A DNA stretch of 64,000 nucleotides from the NCBI RefSeq assembly GCF_021568855.1, contig NZ_JAKGUG010000002.1, positions 248,001 to 312,000 of the forward strand, written 5' to 3'. The notes under the pieces are model-generated. The model had not been told where the DNA came from and did no database searches. It saw only the letters and a list, made by a program, of their open reading frames with translations. Source of the DNA: Dethiosulfovibrio russensis. Lineage in GTDB: Bacteria; Synergistota; Synergistia; Synergistales; Dethiosulfovibrionaceae. Numbering within the stretch: position 1 is the stretch's first letter; every line of letters begins with the position of its first letter. Shown in pieces: positions 43,456-53,783 of this stretch. The translations under genes and the position numbers were made by a program.

Positions 43456-44034
43456 ATGACGAAGGATAGAAAAAGCGCGGGCCGGGGAGTTTTCTCCCTG
43501 GCCGAGCGCCTCGGAAACGGTCTGGAGAGGTTCCTGGAGGTCCCGGTACTGATACTGTCGATCGTCATGACCGCATCGGTGCTCGCCGGGGTCTTCTTCC
43601 GATACGTCCTTCGATCCCCACTGGGATGGAGCGAGGAGCTCTCCCGTTACATAATGATATGGATGGCCCTGCTGTCGGTGGCCCTTTGCATATGGAGGCA
43701 GGAGCACGTGGGAGTGACCATGTTCATAAAAAAACTTCCCCGGCTTCTGGCCAAGACCCTGGTCTTCGCCTCCAACGGACTGGTCATGTTCTTCCTCTAC
43801 ATACTTCTGGCCTATGGGCTCAAGATGGCCGAGAGGGGGAAGTCCCAGATAGCCACCGGATTGGGGACCACCATGGAATGGTGGCTCATGGCGGTGCCTG
43901 TCAGCGCCGGTATCTGCATGGTCATGCTGGCCTGCAAGATGGTGCTGGACGTCAGGCGCAGGGATCTGGACGAGATCCTGATGTCGGAGGAGCTGGTGGA
44001 CGCGGTCAAGAGAGAGGAAGGACTGGACTTTTAG
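43456..44034 (+). CDS. TRAP transporter small membrane subunit (DctQ)
   Basis: 192 residues with four membrane segments; the conserved W.EEL.RY.MIW motif (GWSEELSRYIMIWM) is at about 57-70. It lies between the binding protein and DctM. Confidence 0.92.
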   Translation: MTKDRKSAGRGVFSLAERLGNGLERFLEVPVLILSIVMTASVLAGVFFRYVLRSPLGWSEELSRYIMIWMALLSVALCIWRQEHVGVTMFIKKLPRLLAKTLVFASNGLVMFFLYILLAYGLKMAERGKSQIATGLGTTMEWWLMAVPVSAGICMVMLACKMVLDVRRRDLDEILMSEELVDAVKREEGLDF

Positions 44035-44055
44035 CAGTGAACGGGGGGATTTTAT

Positions 44056-45348
44056 ATGACCGGATTCCTTAGCGCCTCCTTCGCCATACTGATAGCGGTG
44101 GGGATGCCCATAGGGTTCGTCCTGGGAGTGGCGGGACTTCTCGGTATGGTCAAGATGGGCGGTGGAGCCGTCTTGAACCTGGTGCCTCAGAGGTACTTCG
44201 CAGGGGTGGACATGTTCACACTGATGGCCATGCCCTTCTTCATATTGGCGGGAGAGATCATGAACAAGACCGGCATCACCCAGAGGCTGGTCAAGTTCAG
44301 CAACATACTGGTGGGACATCTCCAGGGAGGACTGGCCCACGCCAACATAGTGGCTTCAATCTTCTTCGCGGGTATAACCGGAGCGGCGGTCAGCGACACC
44401 GCCGCCATAGGATCCATGCTGATACCGGCCATGGTGGACGAGGGATACGACAAGGACTTCTCGGCGGCCATAACCGCCGCGTCCTCCATAATCGGCCCCA
44501 CCATACCGCCGTCGAACATAATGGTGATCTACGGGGCCTTCATGCAGGTATCCATAGCGGGGCTCTTCATGACAGGGCTCGTCCCGGGGCTGCTGCTAGG
44601 GGTGGCCCTCATGATAATGACAGCCAGGATATCCAAGAAGAGGGGATATCCTGTCGGAGAGAGAAGAGCCACGGTAAAGGAGATGCTGGTCGGACTGAAG
44701 GACGCCATAGTGGCCCTTCTGATGCCCCTGATAATACTGGGGGGAATCCTCTCCGGAATGTTCACCCCCACCGAGGCGGCCGCCGTAGCGGTGGCCTACG
44801 CCATGGTGCTCGGTTTCTTCGTCTACAGAAACCTCACCTTGAGGGACATGGTTCCCCTGTTTCTCAAGATGGCCAGGACCACCGGGGTGGTCTTTCTGGT
44901 CATAGCCGCCGCGTCCATTTTGGGATGGGTGCTCACCATAGAGCAGATCCCGGAGAAGGTCGCCACCTTCATGTTGAGCATAAGCGACAACCGCTACGTC
45001 ATCATGGGGTTCATTCTGATCATGCTCCTGGTGGTGGGTATGTTCATGGACATAGCGGCGGCTCTCATAATACTGGGTCCCATCCTTCACCCTCTGGCGG
45101 TGCAGCTGGGATATCATCCGCTTCACTTCGGGATCATCATGGTCCTGGCTCTCAACATAGCCCTGATGACCCCGCCGGTAGGGGCCTGTCTCTTCGTGGC
45201 CTGCGGCATAAGCAAGCTTACCCTGGAGCAGATAAGCCGGGAGATACTGCCCTTCATACTGGTGGAGCTGGCGGTTCTTTTGCTTATAACCTTCGTTCCG
45301 GCCATACCTCTGGCCCTTCCGGGAGCCATGGGGCTGCTGGGTCGGTGA
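44056..45348 (+). CDS. TRAP transporter large membrane subunit (DctM)
   Basis: 430 residues, about 12 helices. Conserved parts: [58 protein letters not shown] and [12 protein letters not shown]. Sodium-coupled transport subunit. Confidence 0.94.
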   Translation: MTGFLSASFAILIAVGMPIGFVLGVAGLLGMVKMGGGAVLNLVPQRYFAGVDMFTLMAMPFFILAGEIMNKTGITQRLVKFSNILVGHLQGGLAHANIVASIFFAGITGAAVSDTAAIGSMLIPAMVDEGYDKDFSAAITAASSIIGPTIPPSNIMVIYGAFMQVSIAGLFMTGLVPGLLLGVALMIMTARISKKRGYPVGERRATVKEMLVGLKDAIVALLMPLIILGGILSGMFTPTEAAAVAVAYAMVLGFFVYRNLTLRDMVPLFLKMARTTGVVFLVIAAASILGWVLTIEQIPEKVATFMLSISDNRYVIMGFILIMLLVVGMFMDIAAALIILGPILHPLAVQLGYHPLHFGIIMVLALNIALMTPPVGACLFVACGISKLTLEQISREILPFILVELAVLLLITFVPAIPLALPGAMGLLGR

Positions 45349-45400
45349 ACGGGAATATTCCTTACATAAAATAAAAAAATCGAAAGCGAGGCGTTATTTC

Positions 45401-46612
45401 GTGAAGATCCCTTTTGATCAGGTGGTGGCGAAGGCGGAGGAGTACAAGGACGATATGACCCGTTTCCTCAGGGACATGATAGCCCTGCCCAGCGAGAGCT
45501 GCGGCGAGGAGGCCGTCATAAAGAGGATCAAGGAGGAGATGGAGAAGGTCGGTTTCGACAGAGTGGAGATAGATCCCATGGGCAACGTCCTGGGATACCT
45601 GGGACGGGGCGAGCACCTGATAGCCATGGACGCCCACATCGACACGGTCGGCATAGGGGAGATAAAGAACTGGAAGTTCGATCCCTATAAGGGAATGGAG
45701 GAAGGCGACGTCATAGGAGGCCGGGGAGCCAGCGACCAGGAGGGCGGAATGGCCGCCATGGTCTACGCCGGAAAGATAATAAAGGACCTGGGACTCGAAG
45801 ACGACTACACCCTTCTCGTCACAGGGACGGTCCAGGAGGAGGACTGCGACGGCCTCTGCTGGCAGTACATCATAGAGGAGGACGGAATACATCCCGAGTT
45901 CGTAGTCAGCACCGAGCCCACAGACTGCCGGATCTACCGGGGCCAGAGGGGAAGGATGGAGATAAAGGTAGAGACCGGAGGCATAAGCTGTCACGGCTCC
46001 GCCCCGGAGAGAGGGGAGAACGCCATATACAAGATGGCCCCTATCGTCATGGAGCTTAGAGCCCTCCACGAGAACCTGAAGGACGACGACTTCCTGGGCA
46101 AGGGCAGCCTGACCATATCCCAGATATTCCACAAATCCCCCTCCCGGTGCGCCGTGGCGGACGGATGCACCATATCCATAGACCGCCGTCTGACCTGGGG
46201 CGAGACCTGGGAGGGAGCCCTTCAGGAGGTCAGAAACCTTCCGGCCGTCAAGGAGGCCGAGGCGGAGGTGTCTCTCTACACCTACGAGAGACCTTCCTGG
46301 ACCGGCCTGGTATACCCGACCGACTGCTACTTCCCCGCCTGGAAGCTGGAGGAGGAGCACCCGGCCTGTAGGACCCTGGTGGACGGCTACAGAATGCTGT
46401 TCGACCGGGAACCCGTCGTGGACAAGTGGACCTTCTCCACCAACGGCGTCTCCATAATGGGCCGCCACGGCATACCGGTCATAGGCTTCGGACCAGGCAA
46501 GGAAGAGGAAGCCCACGCCCCCAACGAGAAGACCTGGAAAAGCCACCTGGTGACCTGCGCCGCCATGTACGCCGTCATCCCGGGAATCTACGTGGACGAA
46601 CACTGCGATTAA
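45401..46612 (+). CDS. ygeY: YgeY family M20 metallohydrolase
   Basis: 403-residue enzyme with all M20 ligands: [27 protein letters not shown], and HAPNE. The YgeY branch belongs to a cluster found with selenium-dependent or purine-type catabolism; its substrate is not known, with peptide-like or carbamoyl amides proposed. GTG start after GCGAGG. It precedes ygeW by 21 bases. Confidence 0.88.
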   Translation: MKIPFDQVVAKAEEYKDDMTRFLRDMIALPSESCGEEAVIKRIKEEMEKVGFDRVEIDPMGNVLGYLGRGEHLIAMDAHIDTVGIGEIKNWKFDPYKGMEEGDVIGGRGASDQEGGMAAMVYAGKIIKDLGLEDDYTLLVTGTVQEEDCDGLCWQYIIEEDGIHPEFVVSTEPTDCRIYRGQRGRMEIKVETGGISCHGSAPERGENAIYKMAPIVMELRALHENLKDDDFLGKGSLTISQIFHKSPSRCAVADGCTISIDRRLTWGETWEGALQEVRNLPAVKEAEAEVSLYTYERPSWTGLVYPTDCYFPAWKLEEEHPACRTLVDGYRMLFDREPVVDKWTFSTNGVSIMGRHGIPVIGFGPGKEEEAHAPNEKTWKSHLVTCAAMYAVIPGIYVDEHCD

Positions 46613-46633
46613 AACGAAAGGGGAACTTTACGG

Positions 46634-47629
46634 ATGAACACGATATTTAGAGGCAAGGACTTCATCACGCTGGAGGAATGGACCAAGGAGGAGATAGACA
46701 CCCTCCTGGAGGTATCCAAGGACCTGAAAAAGGACTTCGCCATGGGCAAGACGACCCCCTATCTGCCATATCAGACCGTCTTCCTCATGTTCTTCGAGCA
46801 GTCCACCAGGACCAGGAACTCCATGGAGGCGGGGATAACCCAGCTCGGCGGACACGCCCATTTCCTGGACACCAGCACCATGCAGGTATCCCACGGAGAG
46901 GTCGCCAAGGACACGGCGGTCATCCTATCCCGTATGGGCCACGCCATAGCCTGCCGCAACTGCTTCTGGGGAATAGGAAACGCCTATCTGAGGGACATGG
47001 CCAAGTATTCCTCCGCTCCTATCCTCAACCTCCAGGACGACCTGTTCCATCCCATGCAGGGACTGGCGGACCTGTTGACCATACAGGAGAAGAGGGGCAG
47101 CGACGTCAAAAACCTCAAGGTCTCCATCATCTGGGCCTACGCCACAACCCACAAGAAGCCCATCTCCGTGCCTCTGACCCAGAGCCTTCTGTTCCCTCGA
47201 TACGGCATGGACGTCACCCTGGCCTATCCCGAGGGCTACGACCTTCCCGACTGGGTCGTCGAGCAGGCCAAGAAGCACGCCGAGAGCACCGGCGGATCCT
47301 TCAGGATAACCCACGACCAGGAGGAGGCCTACAAGGACGCCGACGTGGTCTTCCCCAAAAACTGGGGCTCCTGGTTCAAGAACCCAAGCACCGAGGTGGT
47401 AGACGCCGGTCTGGAGGCCAACAAGGGCTGGAAGTGCACCGAGGAGCGTTTCGCCCTGGCGAACAAGGACTGCCTCTACATGCACGCCCTTCCGGCGGAC
47501 CGGCAGAACGAGGTGGACGCCTCCATCATAGACGGCCCCAACTCGGCCATCTACGACGAGGCGGAGAACCGCCTTCACACGGCAAAATCGGTCATGGCTC
47601 TCACCATGGGAGGCAGAGGCCGCCAGTAG
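46634..47629 (+). CDS. ygeW: Knotted carbamoyltransferase YgeW
   Basis: 331-residue aspartate/ornithine transcarbamylase relative. Carbamoyl phosphate motif is STRTRNS, followed by HFLDTSTMQVSHGE; the C-terminal HALPADR is the catalytic loop. The insertions fit the knotted YgeW group (UTCase), whose second substrate is not established. In the reverse direction it would release carbamoyl phosphate for the carbamate kinase at 53.8 kb. Confidence 0.9.
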   Translation: MNTIFRGKDFITLEEWTKEEIDTLLEVSKDLKKDFAMGKTTPYLPYQTVFLMFFEQSTRTRNSMEAGITQLGGHAHFLDTSTMQVSHGEVAKDTAVILSRMGHAIACRNCFWGIGNAYLRDMAKYSSAPILNLQDDLFHPMQGLADLLTIQEKRGSDVKNLKVSIIWAYATTHKKPISVPLTQSLLFPRYGMDVTLAYPEGYDLPDWVVEQAKKHAESTGGSFRITHDQEEAYKDADVVFPKNWGSWFKNPSTEVVDAGLEANKGWKCTEERFALANKDCLYMHALPADRQNEVDASIIDGPNSAIYDEAENRLHTAKSVMALTMGGRGRQ

Positions 47630-47658
47630 ACTCTTCGGATTTCTACGCAGTTCCCCGG

Positions 47659-47696
47659 GGGAGACGGATTTCATCCGCCTCCCTTCGGGCTTTTCC
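47659..47696 (+). terminator. Possible terminator after ygeW
   Basis: 11-bp stem with one mismatch, 3-base loop, then TTCGGGCTTTT. The weak U tract may allow read-through into the transporter genes. Confidence 0.45.
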
Positions 47697-47790
47697 TATG
47701 GAAGGGAGGTGTCGCCCGGGGTCGGATAGATAGCAGCACCATCTAGAGCGTGAGGTAGACCATTATCGAACCGTAAAAGGAGGGAGATCC

Positions 47791-48789
47791 ATGAGATTCA
47801 CCGAAAAGTGCGCCGTATTCTTCATGGCGGTCTGTATAGCCCTGGCCGCTGTAGCCCCTGCTATGGCGGAGGCCAAGGCCCCGAAAGACCACAAAATAGT
47901 ACTGATACTGCCGGGCCCCATAAACGACCAGAGCTGGAACGCCACCAACTACGCCGGACTGGTGGCCTGCAACGAAGAGCTCGGAACGGCCATGGAGTAC
48001 GTCGAGAACGTCCAGGCCAGCGATTACGAGTCCACCTTCAGAAACTACGCCGAGAGAGGCTACGACCTCATAATGGCAGCCGGAACCCAGTTCGACGAGG
48101 CCGCCAACAGGGTGGCTGCCAAATACCCCGACAGCGTCTTCTGCGTCGTGAACGGCCTAGTGTCCCAGGGGCCGAACGTCCGTCCCGTCCTGCCCAAGGA
48201 ATACGAGGCCAGCTACCTGGCCGGGATAATAGCCGGATTCACCACCGAGACGGGCAAGGTAGGAATGGTCGGAGGCTTCCCGAACAAGCTGATGGTCCGT
48301 CTGATGAACACCTACGAGTACGGCGTCCGCATCGGGTCTCCCGAGGCCAAGGCCAACAGGGCCTACTCCAATTCCTGGAGCGACGTCGCTCTGGGCAAGC
48401 AGATGGCCACCTCCATGATAGACAAGGGAGCGGACGTCCTCTTCTTCTACGCCAACCAGGTGGGCCTCGGAGCCATCCAGGCCGCCAAGGAAAAGGGAGT
48501 CAAGTTCGTCGGCTTTGCCAGCAACCAGAACGACATAGCCAAGGGCACCGTCGTGGCCAGCGTCTACTTCGACTTTGCCGACATGTATAAATGGACCCTT
48601 GGAAAATTCATGGACGGAACACTGGCCCCCGAGGTAAACCAGGCGGGTATAGCCGAAGGCATAGTCAAGGTGGCCTACTCGGACCAGGTTCCGGACGAGG
48701 TGAGGGCTCAGGTCGAGAAGGCCGAAAAGGCCATAACCTCCGGAAACCTCCTCTATTTCGCCTCCGAGTTCCCCGAGTCGCTGAAATAG
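47791..48789 (+). CDS. BMP family ABC transporter binding protein
   Basis: 332 residues with signal peptide (1-28, ending AMAEA, no lipobox). PnrA/BMP-like fold: LPGPINDQSWN, then the YAERGYDLIMAAGTQF strand-loop, and VLPKEYEASYLAG. The family binds purine nucleosides or related rings; paired here with a hydantoinase, the ligand could be a ureide or purine product. Confidence 0.9.
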   Translation: MRFTEKCAVFFMAVCIALAAVAPAMAEAKAPKDHKIVLILPGPINDQSWNATNYAGLVACNEELGTAMEYVENVQASDYESTFRNYAERGYDLIMAAGTQFDEAANRVAAKYPDSVFCVVNGLVSQGPNVRPVLPKEYEASYLAGIIAGFTTETGKVGMVGGFPNKLMVRLMNTYEYGVRIGSPEAKANRAYSNSWSDVALGKQMATSMIDKGADVLFFYANQVGLGAIQAAKEKGVKFVGFASNQNDIAKGTVVASVYFDFADMYKWTLGKFMDGTLAPEVNQAGIAEGIVKVAYSDQVPDEVRAQVEKAEKAITSGNLLYFASEFPESLK

Positions 48790-48851
48790 TGTAAAGACGC
48801 CGGGCGGAGATCGCTCTTCGCCCGGCATTTCAGGTGGAGGAGGTGTCCGCG

Positions 48852-50366
48852 ATGCCCGCGGTTGAGCTCAGGGGAATAACGAAATACTTTCCCGGCACGG
48901 TGGCGAACGACGGCGTGGACCTGAAGGTCCCGGCGGGAAAGGTCGTCGCCCTGTTGGGGGAAAACGGAGCAGGAAAGACCACCTTGATGAGGATCCTCTA
49001 CGGAATGTACCGTCCCGACGGCGGGGAGATAGCCGTGGACGGCCAGGTGGTCCATATAGATTCCCCTCAGGACGCCATGGCCCTGGGGATAGGCATGATT
49101 CACCAGCACTTCAGTCTGGTGCCGGTCCACACCGTGGCGGAGAACGTGGTGTTGGGTCTGGGATCTCCCATGTCGGGACTGGACCTCGGCAGGATATCTC
49201 GGGAGCTGGAGGAACTGGGAGGGAAATACGGCCTGGAGGTGGATCCGGACGCACTGGTGAGACAGCTTCCGGTCGGAATGCAGCAGAGGGTGGAGATAGT
49301 GAAGGCCCTCTATCGAAAGGCGAAAATACTGATCATGGACGAGCCCACGGCTGTGCTGACCCCTCAGGAGACCGAGCACCTCTTCGGTTTCGTCAGGGAG
49401 TTCACCTCCATGGGAAACTCGGTGATCTTCATAACCCATAAACTCGGAGAGGTCATGGCCATAGCCGACTCGGTCACTGTCATGAGGGACGGAAAACTGG
49501 TCGGGACGGTATCTCCCTCCGATTCCACCGAGATGGACCTGGCCAGGATGATGGTCGGGCGGGATCTGGAACTCCTCTCCGGCGACAGAGACGAGACCAC
49601 CGGCGGTCCCCGTCTGGAGGTTTTTGAACTGGCGGTAAAGGACGATCGGGGGGCCGCGGCCCTGGACGGACTGTCCTTGACCGTCAGAGAGGGGGAGATC
49701 TTCGGAATAGCAGGGGTCAGCGGAAACGGACAGCAGGAGCTGGCCGAGACCATCTGCGGCCTCAGAGAGGCAGTCTCGGGAAAGATCGTCCTCGATGGCC
49801 TGGACGTCACCGGTCTTCCGGCCTCCCGGATGATAGACCTGGGAGTGGGCTACATCCCGGCGGACAGACACAGAGACGGACTGGTGCTGGACATGACGGT
49901 GGAGGAAAACCTGATGCTCAAGGGAAGCTCCTCTTTCGATCTGTCACGAAAAGGTATCCTCCGGCTGGACAGAATATCCGAGATGGCCGGGGAGATGATC
50001 CGACGGTTCTCCGTAAAGACCCCCTCTCCGGTCACCAAAGCCAAGGCCCTCTCCGGAGGAAACCAGCAGAAGGTGGTCATAGCCAGGGAGATAGAGGTCG
50101 GATCCCGGCTTCTCGTGGCGGTTCAGCCCACAAGGGGACTGGACCTCGGAGCGGCGGAATACGTCCACTCCACCCTCATGGAGGAGAGGGCCAAGGGAAA
50201 GGCCATACTGCTTCTCTCGACGGAACTCTCCGAGGTGCTCAAGCTCTCGGACCGCATAGGGGTCATATATCGTGGCAGGCTTCTGGATATATTCGACAGA
50301 GGCCGCTTCGACGTGGATCGTATCGGCCTCCTTATGGCAGGCATAGAGGAGGTGCGCCATGGCTGA
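48852..50366 (+). CDS. ABC transporter ATPase, double (nucleoside/sugar type)
   Basis: 504 residues with two nucleotide-binding halves. First: GENGAGKTTL, signature VGMQQRVEI, LIMDEPTA. Second: degenerate Walker A (GVSGNGQQE, no Lys), signature LSGGNQQKV. Matches the YufO/RbsA class that pairs with BMP proteins. ATG 48852 after GGAGG; overlaps the permease by 8 bases. Confidence 0.92.
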   Translation: MPAVELRGITKYFPGTVANDGVDLKVPAGKVVALLGENGAGKTTLMRILYGMYRPDGGEIAVDGQVVHIDSPQDAMALGIGMIHQHFSLVPVHTVAENVVLGLGSPMSGLDLGRISRELEELGGKYGLEVDPDALVRQLPVGMQQRVEIVKALYRKAKILIMDEPTAVLTPQETEHLFGFVREFTSMGNSVIFITHKLGEVMAIADSVTVMRDGKLVGTVSPSDSTEMDLARMMVGRDLELLSGDRDETTGGPRLEVFELAVKDDRGAAALDGLSLTVREGEIFGIAGVSGNGQQELAETICGLREAVSGKIVLDGLDVTGLPASRMIDLGVGYIPADRHRDGLVLDMTVEENLMLKGSSSFDLSRKGILRLDRISEMAGEMIRRFSVKTPSPVTKAKALSGGNQQKVVIAREIEVGSRLLVAVQPTRGLDLGAAEYVHSTLMEERAKGKAILLLSTELSEVLKLSDRIGVIYRGRLLDIFDRGRFDVDRIGLLMAGIEEVRHG

Positions 50367-51441
50367 TATGAAGTCCACCGAGAGAAAGGGAGCCGGAGCG
50401 GTTTTGTGGCCTCTCTTCTCCGTGTTCATGGGGCTTGCTGCCAGCGGCTTAATGATGACCCTTCTTGGGGCGGACCCGATAGAGGTCTACCGCAGGATCT
50501 TTGCCATGGCCTTTCGAGACGGATACAACGTGGCGGACATATTCGCCAAGGCCACCCCTCTCATACTCACGGGGCTGGCCTTCGGATTCGCCTTCAGGGC
50601 CAACCTCTTCAACATAGGGGCTCAGGGGCAGTTCTACCTGGGCTGCGTCGCCTCGGTCTGGTGCGCTCTCAGGCTGGGACACCTGTCTCCGTGGCTGGTG
50701 CTGCCTCTGTGCGTGCTCCTGGCGGCGGCGGCCGGAGGAGCCTGGGCCTCTCTGGTGGGATTCGCCAAGGCCAGATTCAACTCCAGCGAATTTCTCATAA
50801 GCATGATGTCCACCTACGTCGCTCTGGCTCTGATGAACTTTCTCCTCCGAGGTCCCCTGAGGGAGGCCAAGGGAGAGTATCCCCAGACCGACGTCATATC
50901 CGAGGGAAGCTGGATACCTCAGCTGATCCCCCACACCAGACTCCACTGGGGATTCGTTCTGGCCCTGGCAGCGGCGGCCCTCGCCTGGTTCCTGCTGTGG
51001 AGGACCTCTCTGGGCTACAGGATAAGGGCGGTCGGCATGAACAGAGACGCGGCCCGTTACGCCGGAATGGACTCGGGAAAGATCTTCGTTATAGTCTTCG
51101 CCGTGAGCGGTGCCTTCGCCGGTCTGGCCGGATTCACCGAGGTCAACGGCATACAGCACATGCTGGTGCAGGGATTCAGCCCCATGGTGGGAGCGGAGGG
51201 AATAGGCATAGCCATACTTGGTAACGCCCATCCCCTGGGCATCGTGCTGGCGGCGATACTCTTCGGAGCCCTTCAGGTAGGGGGAAACCTGGCGGTCCAG
51301 ACCTCCGGGGTCCCCGCCAGTATCGTAGGGATAATGGAGGGATTCGTCATGCTCTTCGTCATACTCTCCTACGCTCTCCAGATAAGGCTGGCCTCCGCCA
51401 GGAGCAAGAAAAAAGCCAGAGAGGAAGGTGACCGACGATGA
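50359..51441 (+). CDS. ABC transporter permease (YufP-like)
   Basis: 360 residues, about nine helices. BPD_transp_2 family marks: FRANLFNIGAQGQFYLG and GANAHPL-like GNAHPLGIVLAA. First permease of the importer; overlaps the second by 4 bases. Confidence 0.9.
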   Translation: MADMKSTERKGAGAVLWPLFSVFMGLAASGLMMTLLGADPIEVYRRIFAMAFRDGYNVADIFAKATPLILTGLAFGFAFRANLFNIGAQGQFYLGCVASVWCALRLGHLSPWLVLPLCVLLAAAAGGAWASLVGFAKARFNSSEFLISMMSTYVALALMNFLLRGPLREAKGEYPQTDVISEGSWIPQLIPHTRLHWGFVLALAAAALAWFLLWRTSLGYRIRAVGMNRDAARYAGMDSGKIFVIVFAVSGAFAGLAGFTEVNGIQHMLVQGFSPMVGAEGIGIAILGNAHPLGIVLAAILFGALQVGGNLAVQTSGVPASIVGIMEGFVMLFVILSYALQIRLASARSKKKAREEGDRR

Positions 51442-52355
51442 TTACCGGACTGCTGGCCGGAGCCCTCCAGATGAGCACCCCCCTGATGATGGGAGCCCTG
51501 GCGGAGGTCTACGCCGAGAGGACCGGGGTCATGATAATCGCCATAGAGGGGATCTTCCTCCTGGGAGCCTGGGGAGGTTTCGTGGCCGCATATTCGACCG
51601 GAAGCATGATGCTCGGTCTGCTGGCCGCCATGGCTATAGGGACGGCCACGGCCCTGGTCTACGGGATCTTCACGGTAAAGCTCAAACAGCATCAGATAGT
51701 AACGGGCACGGCGATAAACATCTTCGCCGCCGGACTGGGCATATTCCTCTACAGGGTCTTCTTCGGAGTTCCCCTTCTTCCCCTTACGGTGGATCCCCTC
51801 GAGAGGATAGCCGTACCGGGACTGTCGTCCATACCGGTTATAGGTGAGGCCCTGTTCCATCAAAACGCCCTCACCTATCTGGCCTGGGCCCTCATCCCCG
51901 TCGGCTATTGGATACTCTATAAAACCCAGCTCGGGCTGATACTGCGTTCAACCGGTGAAAACCCCGAGGCAGTGGACGCCGCCGGAATAAAGGTGGAGAC
52001 GGTACGTCTCGGCGCGGTATTGGCCGCAGGCGCATTGGACGGCCTGGCTGGGGCGTTCTACTCGCTGGGATTTCTGGGCATGTACACCAACGACATAATC
52101 GGCGGTCGAGGATGGATAGCCTTCGCCATATGTTTCCTGGGAAACTGGAACCCCATGGGGGTCCTGGTGGGAGCTCTGGTGTTCGGACTTGCCGACGCCA
52201 TGGCCATCCAGCTTCAGACCTCCGGCGTAACCCTTATACCGAACGAGTTTCTAATAGCCATGCCCTACATACTGACCATAGTGGCCACGGTAGCCAGAAA
52301 ACGGTTCAACGTCCCCGCAACATTGGGGGTTCCCTACGAGAAGGAGCGGCGGTAG
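51438..52355 (+). CDS. ABC transporter permease (YufQ-like)
   Basis: 305 residues, about eight helices. AEVYAERTGVMIIAIEGIFLLG corresponds to the E..GV.NI..EG motif of the family; GRGWIAFAICFLGNWNP is the usual late loop (G.G..A.A....G...P). Completes the importer. Confidence 0.9.
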   Translation: MITGLLAGALQMSTPLMMGALAEVYAERTGVMIIAIEGIFLLGAWGGFVAAYSTGSMMLGLLAAMAIGTATALVYGIFTVKLKQHQIVTGTAINIFAAGLGIFLYRVFFGVPLLPLTVDPLERIAVPGLSSIPVIGEALFHQNALTYLAWALIPVGYWILYKTQLGLILRSTGENPEAVDAAGIKVETVRLGAVLAAGALDGLAGAFYSLGFLGMYTNDIIGGRGWIAFAICFLGNWNPMGVLVGALVFGLADAMAIQLQTSGVTLIPNEFLIAMPYILTIVATVARKRFNVPATLGVPYEKERR

Positions 52356-52404
52356 TAAAAATCGAAAAAAACATAAACTCGATCTCCCATGGAGGTGATT
52401 TTTA

Positions 52405-53763
52405 GTGTATGATCTAGTGGTGCGAAACGGCAGGATGGTTATCCCGGAAGGGCTATCCTACTGCGATTTAGCGGTGGATGAAGGTGTAATCGTCGCCGTT
52501 GGTTCTAAACTAAAGGGCAGAAAAGAACTGAACGCCGACGGTCTTTTGGTTTTACCGGGAGTGGTGGACGCCCACGTCCATATGGCTCTTCCGGTAAGGG
52601 GAGACCGGTCCAGCGATGACTTTCTGTCCGGCAGCATGGCGGCGGCGGCGGGGGGAGTTACCTCCATGGTCGACTTCACCGTTGGAAGCCCCCGGACCGA
52701 TCTGGTTCAGGATATAGACGCCAGGCTGGAGACGGCGGAGCCGTCGGTGATAGACTACGGCTTCCACTGCGAGATGGTCGGATGGACTCCCGGCAGGGAA
52801 AACGAGATACCCTCGGCGGTCGAAAAAGGCGTTACCAGCTTCAAGTTCTTCACCGCCTACGGCGACTCGGGACGCCGGTCCGACAGCGGAGCTCTCTATC
52901 GCTGTTTCTCCAAAATAGCCGAGACCGGAGCCGTGGCGGTGGTCCACGCCGAGGACGACGACCTCATAAGATCCCTGACGGCCGAGCTTTCCGACGACGA
53001 GAAATCGTCCATGACGGCCCTGGCCAGGACCAGACCGGATATCTGCGAGGGAGCCGCCATAGATCAGGCGGCATTCTACGGCGAGGTGACGGGAGCCTCG
53101 GTCCACGTGGTGCACGTCAGCTCCGCTCTGGGGGCTTCCAGAATAGAGGCGGCCCGAATGAGAGGGCTCGACATCACCGCCGAGACCTGTCCCCAGTATC
53201 TCTACCTCACCGACCAGGTCTACCGGAGAGAAGACGGCCACCTCTACTCGGCCAGTCCGGCCCTGAGAGGCGAGGACGACGGCGAATACCTCTGGGGTTG
53301 TCTGGGATACGGCGCTCTGGACTTCGTCGCCACCGATCACTGTCCCTTCACGTCGGAGCAGAAGGCCTGGAAGGGATCCTTCTCCGACCTACCCTACGGA
53401 CTTCCCGGGGTGGAAACGTCCCTTCCCCTGATCTACTCGGGAGGGGTGGCGACGGGGCGGATCCCTCTGGAGACGCTTCCGGTCATCATGTCCCAGGCTC
53501 CGGCGGAGAGATACGGATTGAAGAACAAGGGCAGGCTGGCTCCCGGTTACGACGGCGATCTGGTTCTGTTCGACCCAGAGGCCCGGTGGACGGCGAGGGC
53601 CGAGGATCTGCACATGAAGGTGGACTTCTCCCCCTACGAGGGGATGGAGATACAGGGTCGGGTGATTACCACCGTGGCCCGGGGAGAGATTATCTACTCG
53701 GAAGGGCGGCATCTCTGCGAGCCCGGACGGGGTAAATACCTCTTCCGAAATACGAGAGACTAA
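52405..53763 (+). CDS. Dihydropyrimidinase/hydantoinase family amidohydrolase
   Basis: 452-residue cyclic amidohydrolase that opens hydantoin, dihydropyrimidine or similar rings. Metal sites: DAHVHM, carboxylated Lys in SFKFFTAYG, HAEDDD, HVVHVSS, and ATDHCPF. GTG start after GGAGGTGA. HydA of the E. coli ygeW cluster is the counterpart. Ring specificity cannot be assigned. Confidence 0.88.
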   Translation: MYDLVVRNGRMVIPEGLSYCDLAVDEGVIVAVGSKLKGRKELNADGLLVLPGVVDAHVHMALPVRGDRSSDDFLSGSMAAAAGGVTSMVDFTVGSPRTDLVQDIDARLETAEPSVIDYGFHCEMVGWTPGRENEIPSAVEKGVTSFKFFTAYGDSGRRSDSGALYRCFSKIAETGAVAVVHAEDDDLIRSLTAELSDDEKSSMTALARTRPDICEGAAIDQAAFYGEVTGASVHVVHVSSALGASRIEAARMRGLDITAETCPQYLYLTDQVYRREDGHLYSASPALRGEDDGEYLWGCLGYGALDFVATDHCPFTSEQKAWKGSFSDLPYGLPGVETSLPLIYSGGVATGRIPLETLPVIMSQAPAERYGLKNKGRLAPGYDGDLVLFDPEARWTARAEDLHMKVDFSPYEGMEIQGRVITTVARGEIIYSEGRHLCEPGRGKYLFRNTRD

Positions 53764-53783
53764 TTTGAACGGGAGGATATAAC